Of a stretch of DNA of 64,000 nt, positions 39,764 to 51,332 are shown piece by piece. Under the pieces are notes generated by a model. It searched no databases, was not told where the DNA came from, and saw only the letters and a list, made by a program, of their open reading frames with translations. A program made the translations under genes and the position numbers. The stretch covers positions 1 through 64,000 of the forward strand of contig QEYB01000368.1 in assembly GCA_017562135.1 (NCBI GenBank), in the 5' to 3' direction. Position 1 is the stretch's first letter. Every line of letters begins with the position of its first letter. Source of the stretch: Dipylidium caninum (Eukaryota > Platyhelminthes > Cestoda > Cyclophyllidea > Dipylidiidae).

Positions 39764-40033
39764 ACGTGGGCGCCGAATAGGATCATCTCCTCAACGATGC
39801 AAGTAACTTCGAGGACAGAGTTGGTGGTATTCTCGTCGTCGTATTTTGCGCGCAATCCTCCACTCGTTTGAGCGGACAAGCCCATCGTCCGTGCATTAAT
39901 GGCTTCGGAGTCGCCTCGTGGTCCCGAGGGATCAGGAAGGTGCGTCACAGGTGGTCCGCGGTTGGTCCTCCTAAATCCAGCCTCGACTGCAGGTGGGAGG
40001 GGGATCTTCGACCGTCTCCTTCGCTCGGCTGCA
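39764..40033. other. 270-nt gap between convergent genes
   Basis: Shared 3' region between the + strand gene ending at 39763 and the minus-strand gene ending at 40034. A minus-strand open frame crosses it (39727-39948) but overlaps the end of the + strand gene antisense, and I did not call it. Confidence 0.4.
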
Positions 40034-40332
40034 TTAATTGTGAAGCAACGACTTGGGCTGCACAGTCATGGGAATCATGTTAAGAATCCCTTCGCGTATG
40101 TTGGTGGACGAGAAGTTCACAGAGACTTTAGCATCTTGGGTGGAATGCGACCAAGACGCAGTCTCTACGTGGGCTTAATCTATCTGCGATGTCCTCTACA
40201 TTATCTCCTAGCATAAAAATTTTCTCCATAGCCATGGCGCAATCGAAGAGTATATGCTCCGGGCCGCGGTCAGGAAAGAACTTAGTGCTGGCGACCACAT
40301 AACCTTCGACGGCCTTCTTTGCTCCATGTACA
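40034..40332 (-). CDS. 3' end of an unrecognised minus-strand gene with a 34-nt intron (partial)
   Basis: Two terminal exons on the minus strand, 40332-40169 and 40134-40034, are separated by an intron of only 34 nt (gtagag...cccaag). Splicing joins two different frames into one coherent reading (…DNVEDIADRLSP, then HAKVSVNFSSTNIREGIL…) that ends in TAA. The upstream acceptor is good (cctcacttttccgcaag), so at least one more 5' exon exists. A strong gtaagt donor preceded by NERLNENE lies near 40590, but its phase (0) does not match the phase-2 acceptor. The product is not recognised. The gene faces the large + strand gene tail-to-tail and its 5' side would approach the BTB gene start at 40784, suggesting a divergent pair there. 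Confidence 0.4.
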
Positions 40333-40783
40333 CTTGCGGAAAAGTGAGGTTGTGAAAGCATACGGAGGCGGTCACGGCCGCGCCTTGCCCACTGACAGTC
40401 ACTCTCCCTTGTCTTGTATTGGTTGCTAGACCTAGGCGAAAGAGGAGCTGTGGTCGGAGATTAGAGCACCTCTTTCTCGGGGAAGGGGAGAAGCGTGCGA
40501 CGAGAGATGCTCGACGCTGGGTGGCGGATGGTGGCGCCGAGAAGCAAAAGCCCACTCTGATTGGTGGAATGGCCGGGAGTTGTACTTACCTCATTCTCAT
40601 TTAGGCGTTCATTTAAATCCCACCACCGCAGCGTTAAGTCGCATGGCAAGTGACAGCGTCTGGCACGTGTGGTGGGGGTGGAAATCGATAGCCACTCCCT
40701 TTCGAAAGGGTTCGCGTGTGTCACACCCGGCTGTAGGACGCCATTACCGTGGACGAGTTCCACCTTCTCCACGCTGAGGGGAA

Positions 40784-43700
40784 ATGCCCAAATCCACGAA
40801 GAAGTCTAAGGGGTCAAAGGAGTCCAAAGGCTCGAAAAAGGGCTCCAAGGGCTCAAAAAAAGCCCCCAAAAATGTCGAACCAGTCGAGGAGCCCGAGATT
40901 GTTGTTCCCGTCCCCGAAGGCGTTATGCGCAAGCGCATGCGTTTCTTACTGGAATCGACACTAAAAACCGACATAGACTTTATTGTGGGCCCCGATGGGA
41001 GTGAGACCACCATTAAGGCGCATAAATGCATGCTGGCGGCCGAAAGTCCCATGTTCGAAAAACTCTTTGCCGACTGTCAGGCATGGAAGGATGCACAGGT
41101 GCGGAAGCAGGAACAGGAGGCACTCGAAATCCGCCAGCGCGAGGCGGAGGTAGAGGCGGAGCTAGCCAAGGAGGCGGCCCAACGAGAGGCTGGGAAGGCT
41201 GACATCAAAGGATCTAAGGGAAAAAGTAAGGGAAGTAAAGGGAAGGGAACGGACTCCAAGAAGTCTCCCAAGAGTAAGGATAAATCTAAGTCGAAGGGAA
41301 AAGGTGCCAAGGACTCCAAGGGGAAGGGTTCAAAGAAGACGAAGGAGAAAGGATCGAAGATTTCGAAGGAGAAGAATTCGAAAGGGTCAAAAGAAAAAGG
41401 CTCAAAGGCGAAGAGCAAGGGTTCCAAGAAAACTCCGAAGACGACAGACGAGGCCCCCGCCACCCTAATAAACTTCCACCAAGATGAAGTCATTGGACCC
41501 GACACAATAAGAATTCAGGACATTCATCCTCTGGGCTTTTTCAGGCTGCTAAGGTACTGCTCTTTGTCGTTGTCTGTTGTATCTCTTGACACGTCGTTGG
41601 ACATTGCCTCCTTTCGTCGGGGATGGAATTGAATTTTTTTATCCCAGTCCTGAGTAGGGCACGCTAAGAAGTCCTCCCATTTCCATGGCGGACGCTCGCC
41701 TGACAAGCGAGACCAAGTTGGAAGGCAGTTAAATTCTTTGAATAGCCCATGCAAGCCCCCTTCCTCTCGGCCCCCCTCCCTCCCCCGCCAAGGTGTAAGC
41801 ACTCTGGTTTTTCGCTTCCCCGCGGTCAGAATGTAAGGCTCTGGAGGAGTCGATTAGCCATGAGGCCGAGAATTCAGGCGCCTGAACTCCCAAGGCATCT
41901 TGATGAAGTGCGGCACTTGAGGGGCTGAAACAATTTGCTTTTATTTCCAACTACAGAGCCATTGATTCTCCTGCGTCTTGCACTCATTCACAGGCGGCGA
42001 AATGTCCGCGTCTTCCCGGCCCGCGCCAGGGCCGTACGCCGGCCCGACATTGGACGGCGCTGAGAAGAGTAGCGTCGCAAGGCATCGTTCGGTGAGGGCG
42101 CACCCATAAGGTAGACCTTGAAGCACACTGAAACGCGGTTGTTTGAGCGTGCATACCCTCGCTTCCACCGCCGTCAAAAGGGCTGATGGACTGGGTGCCT
42201 CTAGAAATCCAAGTGATTTATTGTAAAATTGAGTGCTTCCAGAAGTTTTCCCTATCGGGAAGGCTCAGAATTCGAGGTACCATTGGTACAGTGAAACGCA
42301 ATGGATGCCAGCACCCTTCTGACGCCTGAACGCGTTTAAGTTTAAGTTGCGGACACATTTACTCGAGCTCCACGTCAAGTAGTGAACACGACATGGGGCA
42401 AGGAGGCCACGACTGCCTGCTGCTCATGCAGTCGCCTGAGGCCAGACTAGAGACAAATTTTTTTTGTGTTATTCCTGACCATCAGGAGGACAAGAATGAG
42501 TTCGCATGCGACTCCACGCCACTGTTCGCAATTTCAAAGAACTTCAAGGGGGCGTACTTTGGCTGGAAATTCTCCCATGTCCGAGACACACCGCGCAAGG
42601 CTTGAAGGTCATACTTAAGTTCTCTTCTACGGTTTGATTGCCAAAACCTTCTAACTTTGCCGACTACCATACAAAGGTGCCAGAGGATGCCATCTGTCAG
42701 CCGGCAACACTCGTCGAATGCTCGCGTCTCCCTCACTCGCTGCTCCCACTGCCTTTGCCCCCTCACTCGCTCACTCGCTCACTCGCTCCCTCGTTCTCCC
42801 CTCTCCTCCTCTCGTTTGTCAGGATGGAATTGGTCCTAGTCGCCGGAAGCATGGGCGAGAGGACAGCAAACAAAAGGTTGGCGTCGCAGTTGAGAGATGA
42901 GAAAGCATTGACAAAAAACTTCTCTACTCCCATAAGTCTAAAGCCCTCATTAGCGGCTCTCATAAACTGCGTGACAGTGTTCAAAGGCAAGCCTGACATG
43001 ACCGGATAATAAAATGTCTGTACGCAGACGCCGGAGGTGTTTCTGCGCAGATCCGCTTTATGGCGTGCGGTTCTAAGTCATTTCGGCTGAAACGACGTGT
43101 TTGTTCCACTCGACAGCCGCCGTCGCGGGGGACCCTCGTACGTGCGTTAGCCGTCTTTGCCTCAAGGGACGAGGCATCGGAGCCGCCTGTGGACGTTGAA
43201 TGTGGGTTTTTGGCCCGACTTTCTTAGTTGCATCACAGTAGTTCAGACAAGCCTTGGTAGCCTGGAGTAAACTAAAGTGGCTTCCATCAAACTCGAACCA
43301 CGACTGCTCAGCGTCTGCTCGGTGCTCCGGTTCGCACTCTCTCTCTCGTCCTCTCAGGGCACATTCGCCGATCCGAGGTGGAGTTGGGCGTCCCGAGAGG
43401 TGGTGGAGACGCCACCGCCTCGCTCGTGGGGTCGGGATTTGCTCGCCTGCTCGACAGCGCCTCCCCTCGGGGTTGAGTTCTTATGCGGCACTCTGCATTC
43501 CTTAGGTATATCTACTACGATGAGATGGCATTCACCGGAGTCGTGGGCACCATACGAACCCTCTACGCGGCTTCGTAAGTACTGCTTCTACGACCTCGCA
43601 AGGGCGTGTGCCAACTACCTCGAGAATAACGTCTGCGTTGAGCACGTCTTCAAGTTGCTTCAGGTTGCTCTGGACTTCCACGAGGACCGACTCAAGACTT

Positions 43701-45530
43701 TGTGCATGCGCCTCATCATCAACAACACCTTTGAGGTGATTAATCGCGAGGACTTCAAGGATGTAAAGAAGGACGTGCTCGTGATGATTCTTGAGCAGGA
43801 CGTCCTCAATGTGAGGGAGATCGAGCTCTTCGACAGAGTCATGCACTGGGCAGAAAACGAATGTGATCGCCTTAAAATCACCGTGACTGCCATGAATCAG
43901 AGGATCGCCCTGGGCAATCACTACTTTACCTTAATACGCTTTCCAACCATTCTCTCCCACGAATTCGCCACGCATGTTGTCGAAAGCGGTGTTCTGAGGA
44001 CAGACGAAATCATCCCCATTCTGCAGTACTACATAACCGGTAAGAATTGACGGTTAAGAGGCACGCATTCTGCTGGCACAACACACCCCATCCACTAACC
44101 TCGTGGGGACCCACTTCCACCGTCCATTCACAATGCTGCGAGATGCTGGCGATTTTACTTACCCTCCTTGTTTCGTCCGGCCTCAGCGGCTAGTAGATTC
44201 TCCTAAAAAATTCTCGTCGGAGCCGATGCTAGAGATGGAAATTTTTTAGCAGCAACAGAAGTAGGGCACACTTAGTCTAAAAAGTAAGAGAGCCGCTTTT
44301 GCCAGGTCTCGTTATGGAGTCCGTTTTTGTCGCACCCCAGCCGAGTTGATCTGGCCCCTTCATGTTCACTTTGTTCCGCGTCAAAGCTGTTTTGGGACGG
44401 GACACGGCGGACGATTAAACCACCATTCTGAGCCCCACGCCAGCCCGCTCTGGGGCTCGATTACCGTGATTTGACATCGAACTGCAATTACAAGGTCGCC
44501 ATCTCCCAAATCCTTTCCCTCGTAGCAGTAATTGCTTGAACCGCTTTGGTCCACCACCAAGTGGCCGGTACTTGTGCGCGCGACACGAATTCTCTGGGGG
44601 AGGCGCTCCACTTTGCTAGTTCCATCTATTTCTGCTGATGGGAGCTCGGCCGGGCGGCGGCCGCCCTCCGGACGCCCGGCAGTCGGCTAATAGCACGACC
44701 CACCAAGGGTCGTGCCCGTCGCACTGGCCCTTCTTCGACTATCCGGCAAATGGGGACGGAATTCGGCACTTCCCTCAGACGCCACAGAAGTGCCTCTTTT
44801 GGAGGCCCTCAAAGCAGGCAAAGAGGCTGATGAGTTAGCGCAAGGGAGGATGCCCCGCAAATCCCACTCAGCAGGTGCCCTTGTCACTTCCTCTGATTCA
44901 ATTTCGTTCCCCAAACGCTTTCCCCTTTTGTCAAGGTTGCCCACACTGGGAGAAGGGCGGTTTGGTGAGAAGGGAACTGCATGATGCCGCATATCCCCAA
45001 CAAATCCCCCCTTCCTGGCACCGTCCAGTGGTTGAGCATCAACCGCATTCGCCATTTCATGTTTATGTCCGTTTGGAGATAAGTTACATGCATGCGTGGG
45101 CACTAGGAAGGCGGAAGAAATATATAATTTGTGCTTGTCTTTTCCGTGGAACGCAGGAAGAAAGCCGAGCCTGCCCTACTCGTGCCAGACGCGGCGTCGG
45201 CCATGCCTCGACGTGGGCCCGTTGGACAACTTGAGTGTCGCTTATTCAGACCAAACAGAGGTGACCTTCGTAGGCAAAATAGAGCCCCTGCGGCGCACTG
45301 CCAGTTACCGCGACATTCTCGTTCCTGTGGACGTACTGCCGCCACTAAAGCTGGGACTAGTACGTGAGCGACAACGCAGCGGCTCGCCTCCGGCCCGTTT
45401 CCACGTGGATGATGAGGAGTTTGGCCTCATAGAGGAAAACATGCGTCATTTGAAGAATCTCTTCATCGAGCGCAACCAATTCGAGTGGAACAAGATGCAC
45501 ATGGCTGTTATGGGAAGCCATTACCGATAG
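40784..45530 (+). CDS. BTB/BACK-domain protein with lysine-rich insert inside the BTB fold
   Basis: A BTBD-type protein; members commonly serve as substrate adaptors of Cullin-3 ubiquitin ligases. Exons: 40784-41553, 43506-44039 and 45157-45530, giving about 558 aa after a one-base correction near 43575. The start is ATG 40784, followed by a Lys/Ser/Gly-rich N-terminus (residues 1-30). The BTB begins at about residue 60 (KTDIDFIVGPDGSETTIKAH, AHKCMLAAESPMFEKLF). Residues ~100-235 are inserted: first Glu/Ala/Arg-rich, then repeats of KGSK/GSKKT type. The fold resumes at TIRIQDIHPLGFFRLLRYIY and continues into the BACK domain (DVLNVREIELFDRVMHWAEN, ALGNHYFTLIRFPTILSHEF). The C-terminal ~125 aa are unrecognised; the PHR-like domain of BTBD1/2/3/6 is absent. 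Exon 2 as written hits TAA after TLYAAS and resumes one base later in KYCFYDLARACANYL, so it carries a frameshift or a 28-nt intron. Confidence 0.85.
42762..42789. repeat. 8-nt tandem repeat (CTCACTCG units)
   Basis: Three and a half consecutive copies of an octamer of the CTCACTCG type, inside intron 1 of the BTB gene and followed by a pyrimidine-rich stretch. Confidence 0.85.
43575..43602 (+). other. Frameshift site or 28-nt candidate intron in the BTB gene
   Basis: The segment starts with a perfect donor (gtaagt) and ends in ag. Removing its 28 nt restores the frame but deletes nine residues (KYCFYDLAR) that match the conserved BTB/BACK helix, while removing a single base at 43575-43576 restores the frame and keeps them. 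The simplest reading is a one-base indel, in the assembly or the allele. Confidence 0.6.
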
Positions 45531-45800
45531 ACTAATCCCCTAAATGCCTGTCGACGTTATCCTCCCTCCCCTTTCCTCTCATCGGCACACCTTAACAAAC
45601 GCGAAATGGAGAAAAACTTGCCTAAGACCTCTTTATATCAGGCTATGTTTGTTGCTATCTTCCCGTATCTTCAAAGGCGGAGGCGGCATTAAGGTGGGGA
45701 ACCGCAGTCGGCATCATACTTCAATGTGTGGCCACACATGAAACCTCAGCCGTCACTGTGCCAGTCCTAACAAGAGACATTCTGCAATTAGACGACCGTG
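45531..45800. other. 270-nt gap between convergent genes
   Basis: Shared 3' region of the BTB gene (+) and the unknown minus-strand gene ending at 45801. No canonical AATAAA was seen for either gene within it. Confidence 0.4.
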
Positions 45801-48800
45801 TCACACAGTGAAGTGCTGAATAGAGTGGATCGAGATTAAGCAAGGCAGTGGAGGATTGAAGTATTCGAGTATTCTGCGTTTCGACTCCTCGATTGTTATA
45901 ACATTATTGTGGCCGCGCGGGCGCATGCCTCCGTCCTCCTGGTCGGCAGGTGGAGCTAGTTGGCGCACCGCCTCCCTCTCGCAGACGCGACGGATCATGG
46001 AGTAGCCAGCCGCTTCGGACGCACACTTGACACGTACTTTGCCGTGGTCGTTGCTCACAATGGAGGTCTAATTTAGTGAGAGCTCTGTGTGCGGGCGTGT
46101 GCGCACTCTCCCAACTGAAGTCGTGGTGTCCGCCCCCCCGCGTAGCATTGTTTTAGCCAGGAGCGTTAGCATTTCCACTGTGCCTCGCCAACGTCGCACT
46201 AGGCCTAATCTGGCCGGATTGTCGTGGCTCAGCCAGCCTTTCTCATTCGCGCATCGCTTCACAGCCAGAATGCAACGATAGAAACCAAATGACTACGGTC
46301 CCTTGCCAAAATATTTCCCAGGTCAATGCCAAGGCCACAATGAAAGGGAATATTCATTCACCCGCTCATTTTAATTCCTCGAGAGGCCTAGGTTCAGGTT
46401 TGACAGTTGCTTGCGGAAATCAGTGAGGCGTGACTAGGATGAGTGGCCGATTGAAGCGGAGGATGAAGTGGCTTCAGGCGGCCAACGCCGCTCCATTCAT
46501 CCATTCGTAACTCATCGTGTGCCCGCACACCGTCACGGTCGGAGGGGAAGAGGAGGAAGGGGGTCGTGCGGGGTTCTGTGACCCCAAGGCGAAGCGGGTC
46601 AATGTTAATGATGCCATTTAATGTCGCCTCGTTGGTGACCTTCAACGTGGTTTTCTTCACAAACAAACACGTCTTATCGGCAATTTAGCAGATTCGTGCC
46701 TCTTCCTAGATGTGGACATTGCTGCCAGTGCTGGGCCCAAATGACTGTGGTCTCGACAGAGGAGTAGAAATCTAAGCACGCATGATGACGAGAAAAGAGT
46801 GCCAAAGGCGGTGCGCAGGAAGAACGTGGGAATGGGGAGAGCGAAGGCAACTGGGAAGGGGGAGTTTGGTGCACGCCTTGCCGTGCGCGATGGTGTTTAA
46901 GGGTCTCACTACCCTGCTAGGCTGTGCAGCTGGCAGACCGGAAGGTCGTTTCGACAGTCGGCCTGGTGGTTTTCGGCCGACCTCGGGACTACGACTTGCA
47001 GGGTGGCAAAGCAGACAAGCCTCTGAGTTTGACTGGAGGCCTCATATGTCAAAGACGCGTGTTTCAGGCCCTCGCAGGCGTCCCTAGGAGGATATTTTGG
47101 GAGCAATCGAGGGCCGAACTTCTTCGCGCAACAAATTCCCCGTAGTGCTCAAACATGGTTTAAAAAATGGCCCTAAGTGAAGTAATTCTCGTTTACGTCC
47201 TCGAATCAGTGTCTACGTGTACTTTATAGGCCCAACACGCTGAGTATGCCGAGTCCACTTCCTGTGAATATTGCAAAATGTAATCACGCGATTCGCTTTG
47301 GCAAAATCGTAATCAAATCGGTTTCCATGCCCTCTGTGGTGTGTCGTCTTAACTTCGGCCGACGGTTGCAGAGGAAGAACGCCCTCTTGTAAACCGACTT
47401 TTGAGCATCGCCTCCCCATCTCGCAGCGTCGACGCGTCGGGAAAAACATAGGAGAAGGGTTTTGTCACGCCGAGGTGCAAAAGCCACTCCAGACGTCGGC
47501 AGAGCGGCCTTCTGCGCGTTGTCCAGCGGCGGCTGGCAAAAGGCATACTGTGAGGCAGCACGGACTCGAGGCGGTGGCTCAGTGATTTCGGCACAGGGAA
47601 ATTTGCTGTAAGCCCACTGAACGCCGAAGAATTTCATTTTTGCACAGCATGGATAATTTACGACTACACAGTTCAACAAAAGCTACTCATAGCGTAGAAT
47701 TACCTGAAAGAGGGAGTACAATTTTTCGTGACAAGAGGTTACGGCCATTTAGTTGCGGCTTTATTAAGCTTCCCCGTCACGGCTGACAACCCTCGCCACA
47801 CGAAAGCAAGCCGAGGAAGCATCAGTTCCAAGTGGTGCTTTGTCACCCTAGAAATAAAATACCTCAGTCTGGAGAGAAGTCTGGTCCTGGAAACGAGATC
47901 ACGAGCGCAGTTGTTGTTCGATTTGTTGTCTTTGGCCGACTGCGCATGAGAAGAAGGCGTCCAAGCCCAGCTTGGCTTGGACCACCTTCCGAGGTTGAGG
48001 GAGCCCGACCATTCCATTGTAAAATTACTCGGTTTCCGCACGAGGCAGCATGAAGTACCCGAGTGCCCGTTCCCAAGTTTTTGACATCGTCTTTGAAACC
48101 CAAAAAAGGGCCTCTCTCGCGGTCGCGCAAATAATCCCAGGGGCTGTCATTCAATTTTTTGTCCCAAATTGACTTCTCCACCACTCGGCCCTCTAAATTT
48201 AGCCAAGGTGACTGTCTACGACGAGCAGCAAGCAAACTTTCCATGTTTGGCAACGAATTCAAGTCTCTCTTAGTCCCGACCGCCAATACGCGCCAAATAC
48301 GACTCTTTCACACGTCCCGCAGGGGCTGAGCGGTGCGCCTAAGGAGGAGGACGAACAGGATGCAGCACTGCACCTTACGGTCTTTTCGCCCTACAATTTA
48401 CTCAGCTTAGTATGGTTTGCAGCTGAGGACAGATGAATTATCGCACAATCTGTCATTACCACCCCGGATTATTGCCGCTTAACTATTCTGCAGGATCACT
48501 GCCTCGCGCTGATCTGGGGATCGTCTCATCGGACACTCCGAATTGCCCATTTAATTCACCCTGGGTAGCCGACATGTCCGCAGAATGCTTCATCGTCTTC
48601 ACCAAAAATGACCTCTCTCCGACAAAGCATGCGCCTCAGTCCGTGTCCAGACGCCGGCTTTCAGCCTGTTAGGAAACGGGCCACGCCGCCACCCGCATCA
48701 CCCAGCCGGAGGAGGCCAGGCGGCCACCATAGTCGACCGGATGTTTTACGAGCCTACCCACATATTTCGAAACAGCTTGTGGATTCTACACACGCCTTCT

Positions 48801-49423
48801 CGTCTCGACTCCCTTTGTTAGCAACATCTTTTTTAAGTCTCGAAAGTTCACAGTCGTCATGGTCTCACCTTTCGACCACATTATTCCTTACTCATAGGAA
48901 CAGTTAAGTTTCATCACCACGGCAAAGAAAGCACATGTTGAGCCTTCACCCTATTCTCACTAATGATATCTGTGACCTGGGGAGGACAAGCCACTTCGCG
49001 TCTCTTCGGAGAGCTCACACAGTGCCATAACAGTTCGGACGCATTCAGCGTGGGGACCTCTGACCTTCCCTTTCAGCTGCCTGGCCGTTCCTTTCACGCC
49101 ATCGGGAGAAGATGATTAAACGCGCTAATACTCGCCTAGTAGTGCGAATAGTGAACAAGGGAGGTTGCTGACCCACTAAACCCCACCGACTCTCAATGGC
49201 TTCGGACGCATTGGCACGAGGGCAGGGGTTGTGGGACAGGCGATGTGTTATCGTACGGCGTGTGCGTAGGTCCGGTGGCGCTCACTAACGTGGCACTGTT
49301 TTTCAAGGCGTCACCTCGGTGGAGATTGCGGTTGGCGTGTAAAACGCTCCCCGTAAACAGATTAAATGGACCTTTTTCAAAGATAGGGACTTTAGCTGAT
49401 GACCTTGAGCCACTGGAAGCCAT
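45801..49423 (-). CDS. Unrecognised six-exon gene (~376 aa)
   Basis: I do not recognise the product. Minus-strand exons: 49423-49286, 48268-47986, 47605-47395, 47083-46996, 46672-46529 and 46067-45801. Every junction is GT-AG and the frame is kept across all five introns (phases 0, 1, 2, 0, 0) to a TGA stop, which is unlikely by chance. The start is ATG 49423 (MASSGSRSSAKVPIFEKGPF). Typical segments are SPWLNLEGRVVEKSIWDKKL, LHLGVTKPFSYVFPDASTL, NEATLNGIINIDPLRLG and VITIEESKRRILEYF. It appears soluble, has no signal peptide or membrane helix, and no repeats. Weak points are the donors of exons 3 (gtttac), 4 (gtcgta) and 5 (gtgcgg) and the exact acceptor of exon 2, where an in-frame alternative lies 36 nt upstream. 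The gene faces the BTB gene and has its 5' end toward the SLC17 gene. Confidence 0.5.
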
Positions 49424-51332
49424 TTTACGGCCATTACGAGGGCCAAATGCTAAAAAATAAGCCGCTCTTTTTAAGGTGGCTCTACCATGAGACTCCGATT
49501 TACCGGCGCTCTCACTTGCCAGTAGATAAATTAAGGGGGTGGGTTTTGCCTCCACCCTTTACGGTTGCGAGGATCGCAAGAGGACGAATATAACGGGGAA
49601 GAAGTCCACGAATCCCACGTCAACTGCATGTTTCCTGTCCACTTAACCGCAGTAGAGGCAGAACTGTGAACTCAGCGGTCTGGGAAAGGAATGTCTGACC
49701 CTTGCAAGTGGGTTCAGAAGCTTGCTTGTATCTTTTGTGTATTTGAGATGAAAAACCTCAACTGAAATAAAATTTTTGAAGTTTTTCAGTGCAAAACAAG
49801 CAATAAACCATAGTTCCATACCTACTTGCCTAGCCAGGCTCCCTTCCACGCGTAACATTCCACCCATTCCTGAGTGGCGGGGGGAGCCCCTCTCCACAAG
49901 TGTTTGGCTGAATTCGGTCTGTGAAAGCTGGTGATGAGTGATTTGAGGCCCTAAAAACTAAACCCCAGCGCCGAACGCAGACACTCGTGCCGGCGAGTGT
50001 TTAAAACGCCCGTGTGGAGTATGAGCATGAGCCTAATTTAACGAATGCGTCGAGGACTCGGTGACCGCTTCGCCTAACCTTGTTCGTGCCTCCGAGACGC
50101 AAAAGTTACCCTGTCCTACCCATTAGGTAAGTCACCACGACATATAAAATTCCCCCATTGTTAAATATCTTGCGCCAGGAGGGAGGAGAGTGAAGGCAGG
50201 AGAAGGCCGGAGTAATTGTCTTTTGCGGTCTGAAAAGCTTGTCTCCCACAAATGCTCTTTGCCTCCGGGAAAACGTCATACTGATAAGAACAGTCAATGG
50301 AAGAAGCTAGCATTGACCACGGAAACGACAGCTTTTTTCCTGGCTCTCATCTGAAGCGCGATTCACAGCTTTTCTCACACCCTCGACCTGCTCTTTTCTG
50401 ATTATCTCGATTTCGAGTTTCCTACTTAGATGACTTGACAAACATTCCGGTGAAGGTGTGAAGTCGCTTTTACAGTTGTGTTATTTAAAACGAAGTGGCC
50501 CACATTTTTCTCCTTTGGACTATGTGCGTCGGCCCCCTGACTCTCAGTGCATATTATCTACAAAGACATAAGTGACAGACTTGCCCGTTTGTCGCGACAT
50601 CAACATTAAATTAGCGGCCAAATTGGGCCAATTGCGCGCGCTGCTGACTGATTCGCGTCAAGATGCCGACCACGATACTACGCGCTCAGCATACAACGCG
50701 CAAAATACGCTCGGGTCTGACGCACTCGACTCCGCGTTGAATTAAGAGCCCATCAGTTCGGCTGTCTTGCGAGGTAAGAACGCCTGAAAGTGGACAGAGT
50801 TGCCCTCAGAAGGGCTGCTCAGAGGTGCTAGTCCACCACTTGATCTGTTTGCCATCAAGCCATGTCCCCACCACATCAACCTTAGGAAAGCTATGTGGTG
50901 ACCTCACACCTCGGGGAACCAGGGCCTTCTTGGCCTTACTGACTGGAAAGTAATGGATTGAGCGCATTATATCCTCAACATTCTCCGCTTCCTCCCTTTA
51001 GACGAAGATCCTAAATGCACCTTTTCAATGCTATTGCAATCTCAAGCAGCTTATTGCAGGACTGTCCCCGTAAAGTGAAAGTAGGCCTTATGTGAATCAG
51101 GCAAAGAAAAGTGGACTAGCACTGAAATTCGAGGATTCCGCGAAAATCGACATTCCGGCGCTATTAAAGTCATAATCTGTATCCACATGTTGGCCTTTAG
51201 CTGCGACACACTCGATAGGATCACATGATGGTTACAAATGGGGAAATTAATGGGGATTTTTAAATACAGGCAGTTCGGAATGTCTTTCGCGCTCAGTAGA
51301 GCGCCGGTGCCCATTGGCCGACTGCTCGACCA
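49424..51332. other. Intergenic region between divergent gene starts
   Basis: This lies between the start of the unknown minus-strand gene (49423) and the ATG of the SLC17 gene (51333), so it would contain both promoters and 5' UTRs. I see no coding exon, RNA gene or transposon in it. Confidence 0.45.

Noticed and set aside
39727..39948. Minus-strand frame across the gap between convergent genes
   Set aside because: Its coding-like stretch is partly antisense to the last exon of the + strand gene, and it lies past the stop of the minus-strand gene.
41077..41505. Minus-strand 142-codon frame rich in Phe/Pro/Asp
   Set aside because: It is the exact antisense of the Lys/Ser/Gly-rich repeat of the BTB gene; its composition follows from the sense codons.
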